The notes under the pieces: generated by a model
What the model saw: only the letters and a program-made list of their open reading frames with translations
Databases searched by the model: none
Told to the model about the DNA's origin: nothing
Part shown: positions 61,952 through 64,000 of the stretch, piece after piece
Numbering within the stretch: position 1 is the stretch's first letter
Layout of the letters: each line of letters starts with the position of its first letter
Position numbers and translations under genes: made by a program
From: Ipomoea triloba
Lineage: Eukaryota > Streptophyta > Magnoliopsida > Solanales > Convolvulaceae
Reading direction: 5' to 3'
NCBI RefSeq assembly: GCF_003576645.1
Contig: NC_044919.1
Coordinates: 23,640,165-23,704,164, forward strand
Length of the DNA: 64,000 nucleotides

Positions 61952-63651
61952 GCCTGCGGGAGGAGCTACTTCAGTTACTGAGGCTCAATAGGCCAGTACC
62001 TCCAATCTTCAGCAACTCCCCCGGCCAATCTTCAGTGCATGGGAGGTTTCCTGGAGAGCCAAGTAGGGCCGAGGTTTCCTGGAGAGCCAAGTAGGGCCGA
62101 GGAACGCCCAACTGGGAGACCGGACAAAGCTCCCATGCCAGACCCTGTTGTTGCTGAGGAAGAGGATCAAGAGTTGGTAACTCCCAAAGGGTTGGATCGG
62201 CCACCTAGAGTCAATATGGACTGGGCTCCCAGGAGGGGAAGTGTGGATGGATTGAGGCAGAATGCTGGTCAGATCCACGAGATAACACTCAGGTATAAGG
62301 CTGAATTTCCGGTTTTTGATTACGCACAACCTAGACAGTGGATCAGTAGGTGTGAGAAGTTCTTCATAATTTCCCATGTCCCTAGGCATGAAATCATGAA
62401 CCTTCTGTATGTGAATCTCACAGGAAGGGTAGGGCTATGGTATGAGGGTTATATAAATGGGTTGAGAGAGGATTTCCAGTGGGCTAGATTTGCGGAGGTT
62501 GTATGTAAGAGGTTTGGAGATGGTGGTGTGTCATTGATGGAAGATTTTGCTACTTTCAAGCAGAGTGGGGGGGTAGATGATTTCATTGATGGATTTGAGG
62601 ACTTTAAAAGCCTACTGTTGCAATCACACCCCTATCTCCCTGAACACTATTTTGTGGAGAACTATGTTGCTAGATTGAAACCAGGGTTGAGGTGTTTTGT
62701 GAGAACAGATAGGCCTAGAAGTTAGGAGGATGCCATCTGGTTTGCAAGACAATATGAAAAAGAGTTGAAAACTACTGACAATCCAAAAAATCCATCCTGG
62801 AACACCAAGCCCATACAAACTGCTAGACCTTTAATTTCCAACCCAAATAGCCTCCCTAATCCAAACCCCACTCACAACCAAAAACCAACCCCACCTATAC
62901 CTAATATCACCACAAAAAACCTTGAAATAAACCAGTTTAAAAACCAATTGAGAGAGCAGAGGAGGTGTTTTAAATGTTTTAACCCTTGGCAGCCAGGGCA
63001 CAAGTGTAGTGGACCTACCTTTAATATCATAGAGGATCAAGTGGAGCTGGGAACCCCTGAATTAGTGGAACATGAGGGTGAAAGATTGGAATCTGATGAA
63101 GCTGAGGTTTCCCTATGTGGTGTTGTGGGAGGGGAAGGCCTAAATACTATTAAACTGTTGGGATTAGTGCAAAAACAGCCACTGGTTATATTGGTGGATA
63201 GTGGCAGTACTCACAGTTTTATAGATCCCAAATTATTGTGCCAGCTAAGGAAAGCACCTGAGAAAGCCAAGCCTCTCAAAGTGACAGTGGCCAATGGAGA
63301 AACTGTGATCTGTGATTCAGTCTGTACTAAACTCAATTGGCAGATCCAACAAGAGCACTTTGTAAAGGATTTTAGGCTACTCAGATTGAGAGGCTGTGAT
63401 ATGGTATTGGGAATGGATTGGGTAGATCAGTTTGCTCCAATCCAGCTGCACAATAGACCCCCTGGAATTTCTTTTCACAAGGAAGGGAAAAAGGTGTTCC
63501 TTAAAGGATTGACTAAGAATGTGGTCCTCAAGGCTGCCACTGAAAAACAGCTTAAGAAATGGCATAAGGATGGGGTGCAAGGGTTCTTGGTGCAATGCAC
63601 TTCCTCAAACCTCAAAGAGAACTCTAAAGAGTGTCACCTTAACCAAACAAA
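61952..63651 (+). pseudogene. Second copy of the gypsy Gag-protease region
   Basis: It repeats 59,919-61,618, including the 28 bp duplication and the TAG stop. I saw no difference in the coding part. It lacks the LTR, the PBS and the first ~40 Gag codons. Most likely an assembly duplicate. Confidence 0.88.
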
Positions 63652-64000
63652 TGTTGGTCCCAAGGGGATGGGGTACAAGTCTAGAGGGGGGGGTGAATAG
63701 ACTTGTATAAGATTTTGCAAATCTTTTCGACCTCTCGTGTGTATTGAACTTAGGATGTTTAGGTTCGATACCTCACGAGGTGAAGACAAAGTTTTATGAG
63801 CGGAAATGTTATCCCCTTTTAGTTAGCACGAGTTTGGGTTAGTTCAAGAGGTATGATTATATGCAGTGCAATCGAGAAGTTAGCGAGAGATAAAAACAGA
63901 AAGTAAATGCAAGAGAGATTTTTAAGTGGTTCGGCCAACCCGCCTACTTCCACTCTTCTTCCAGAAACTCCCTGGAAGGATTGCACTAAAAACTTCCCTT
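63652..64000 (+). mobile_element. Family Y LTR, first 349 bp, continues beyond window
   Basis: The same left boundary as 61,619 with two or three substitutions near 63,890. It continues past the point where the first copy meets the N, matching 23,922-23,938. Confidence 0.88.

Overview
The window is repeat-rich nuclear DNA of a flowering plant, most likely a eudicot. The reasons are two intron-containing cytosolic ribosomal protein eL19 genes with telo-box/TATA promoters, a fragment of a plastid beta-ketoacyl-ACP synthase I gene, and plant-type CACTA, mariner, MULE, hAT, Ty1/copia and Ty3/gypsy elements. The species cannot be named from the sequence. Only two host genes look functional: RPL19-1 (30,814-34,691) and RPL19-2 (55,149-58,783), both on the plus strand.

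Region 1 to 21,659 is best read as one CACTA (En/Spm) transposon on the minus strand. Its terminus is at 21,659 and its other end lies left of the window. It is split by nested insertions: a microsatellite-flanked MITE (1,586-2,017), a ~4.2 kb tandem-repeat block inside the DUF4218 coding region (3,481-7,650), a 3 kb non-autonomous LTR retrotransposon inside the first transposase-associated exon (8,323-11,309), and a mariner-like element (MLE) that itself carries a MITE. An N gap (13,741-13,765) is followed by a near-copy of the preceding ~5 kb, including the same retrotransposon with the same target-site duplication. This is more likely an assembly duplication than biology. The second copy holds an intact 439-residue mariner transposase with a DD39D triad inside a TA-flanked element (17,582-20,989).

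Region 23.2-29.1 kb is a decayed Ty1/copia element interrupted by a 1,681 bp LTR-like element and by a Stowaway MITE. RPL19-1 follows. From 35,615 to 45,825 there is a second, larger member of the non-autonomous LTR family (minus strand, TSD TTCTC). An internally deleted Athila/Tat-like gypsy element (38,210-43,631, TSD AAATA) is nested inside it.

Region 45.8-54.7 kb looks like a decayed MULE that carries a Ulp1-type protease (plus strand) convergent with a FAR1-type transposase (minus strand). It hosts a Pack-MULE with captured KAS I exons (48,950-50,342, 9 bp TSD), a MITE made of seven back-to-back perfect hairpins plus a G-quadruplex motif (51,156-51,831), a further small MITE and a tRNA-derived SINE with an 18 bp TSD (53,389-53,562).

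The right end has RPL19-2, which is the second copy of a ~4.5 kb segmental duplication. It is followed by a chromovirus-like gypsy gag-protease region broken by the same LTR-like element seen at 23.6 kb. Bases 59,919-61,950 recur almost unchanged after a single N at 61,951, again pointing to an assembly duplication. I found no CRISPR, operon-type or defence system. The most unusual sequence is the hairpin chain at 51.5-51.83 kb.
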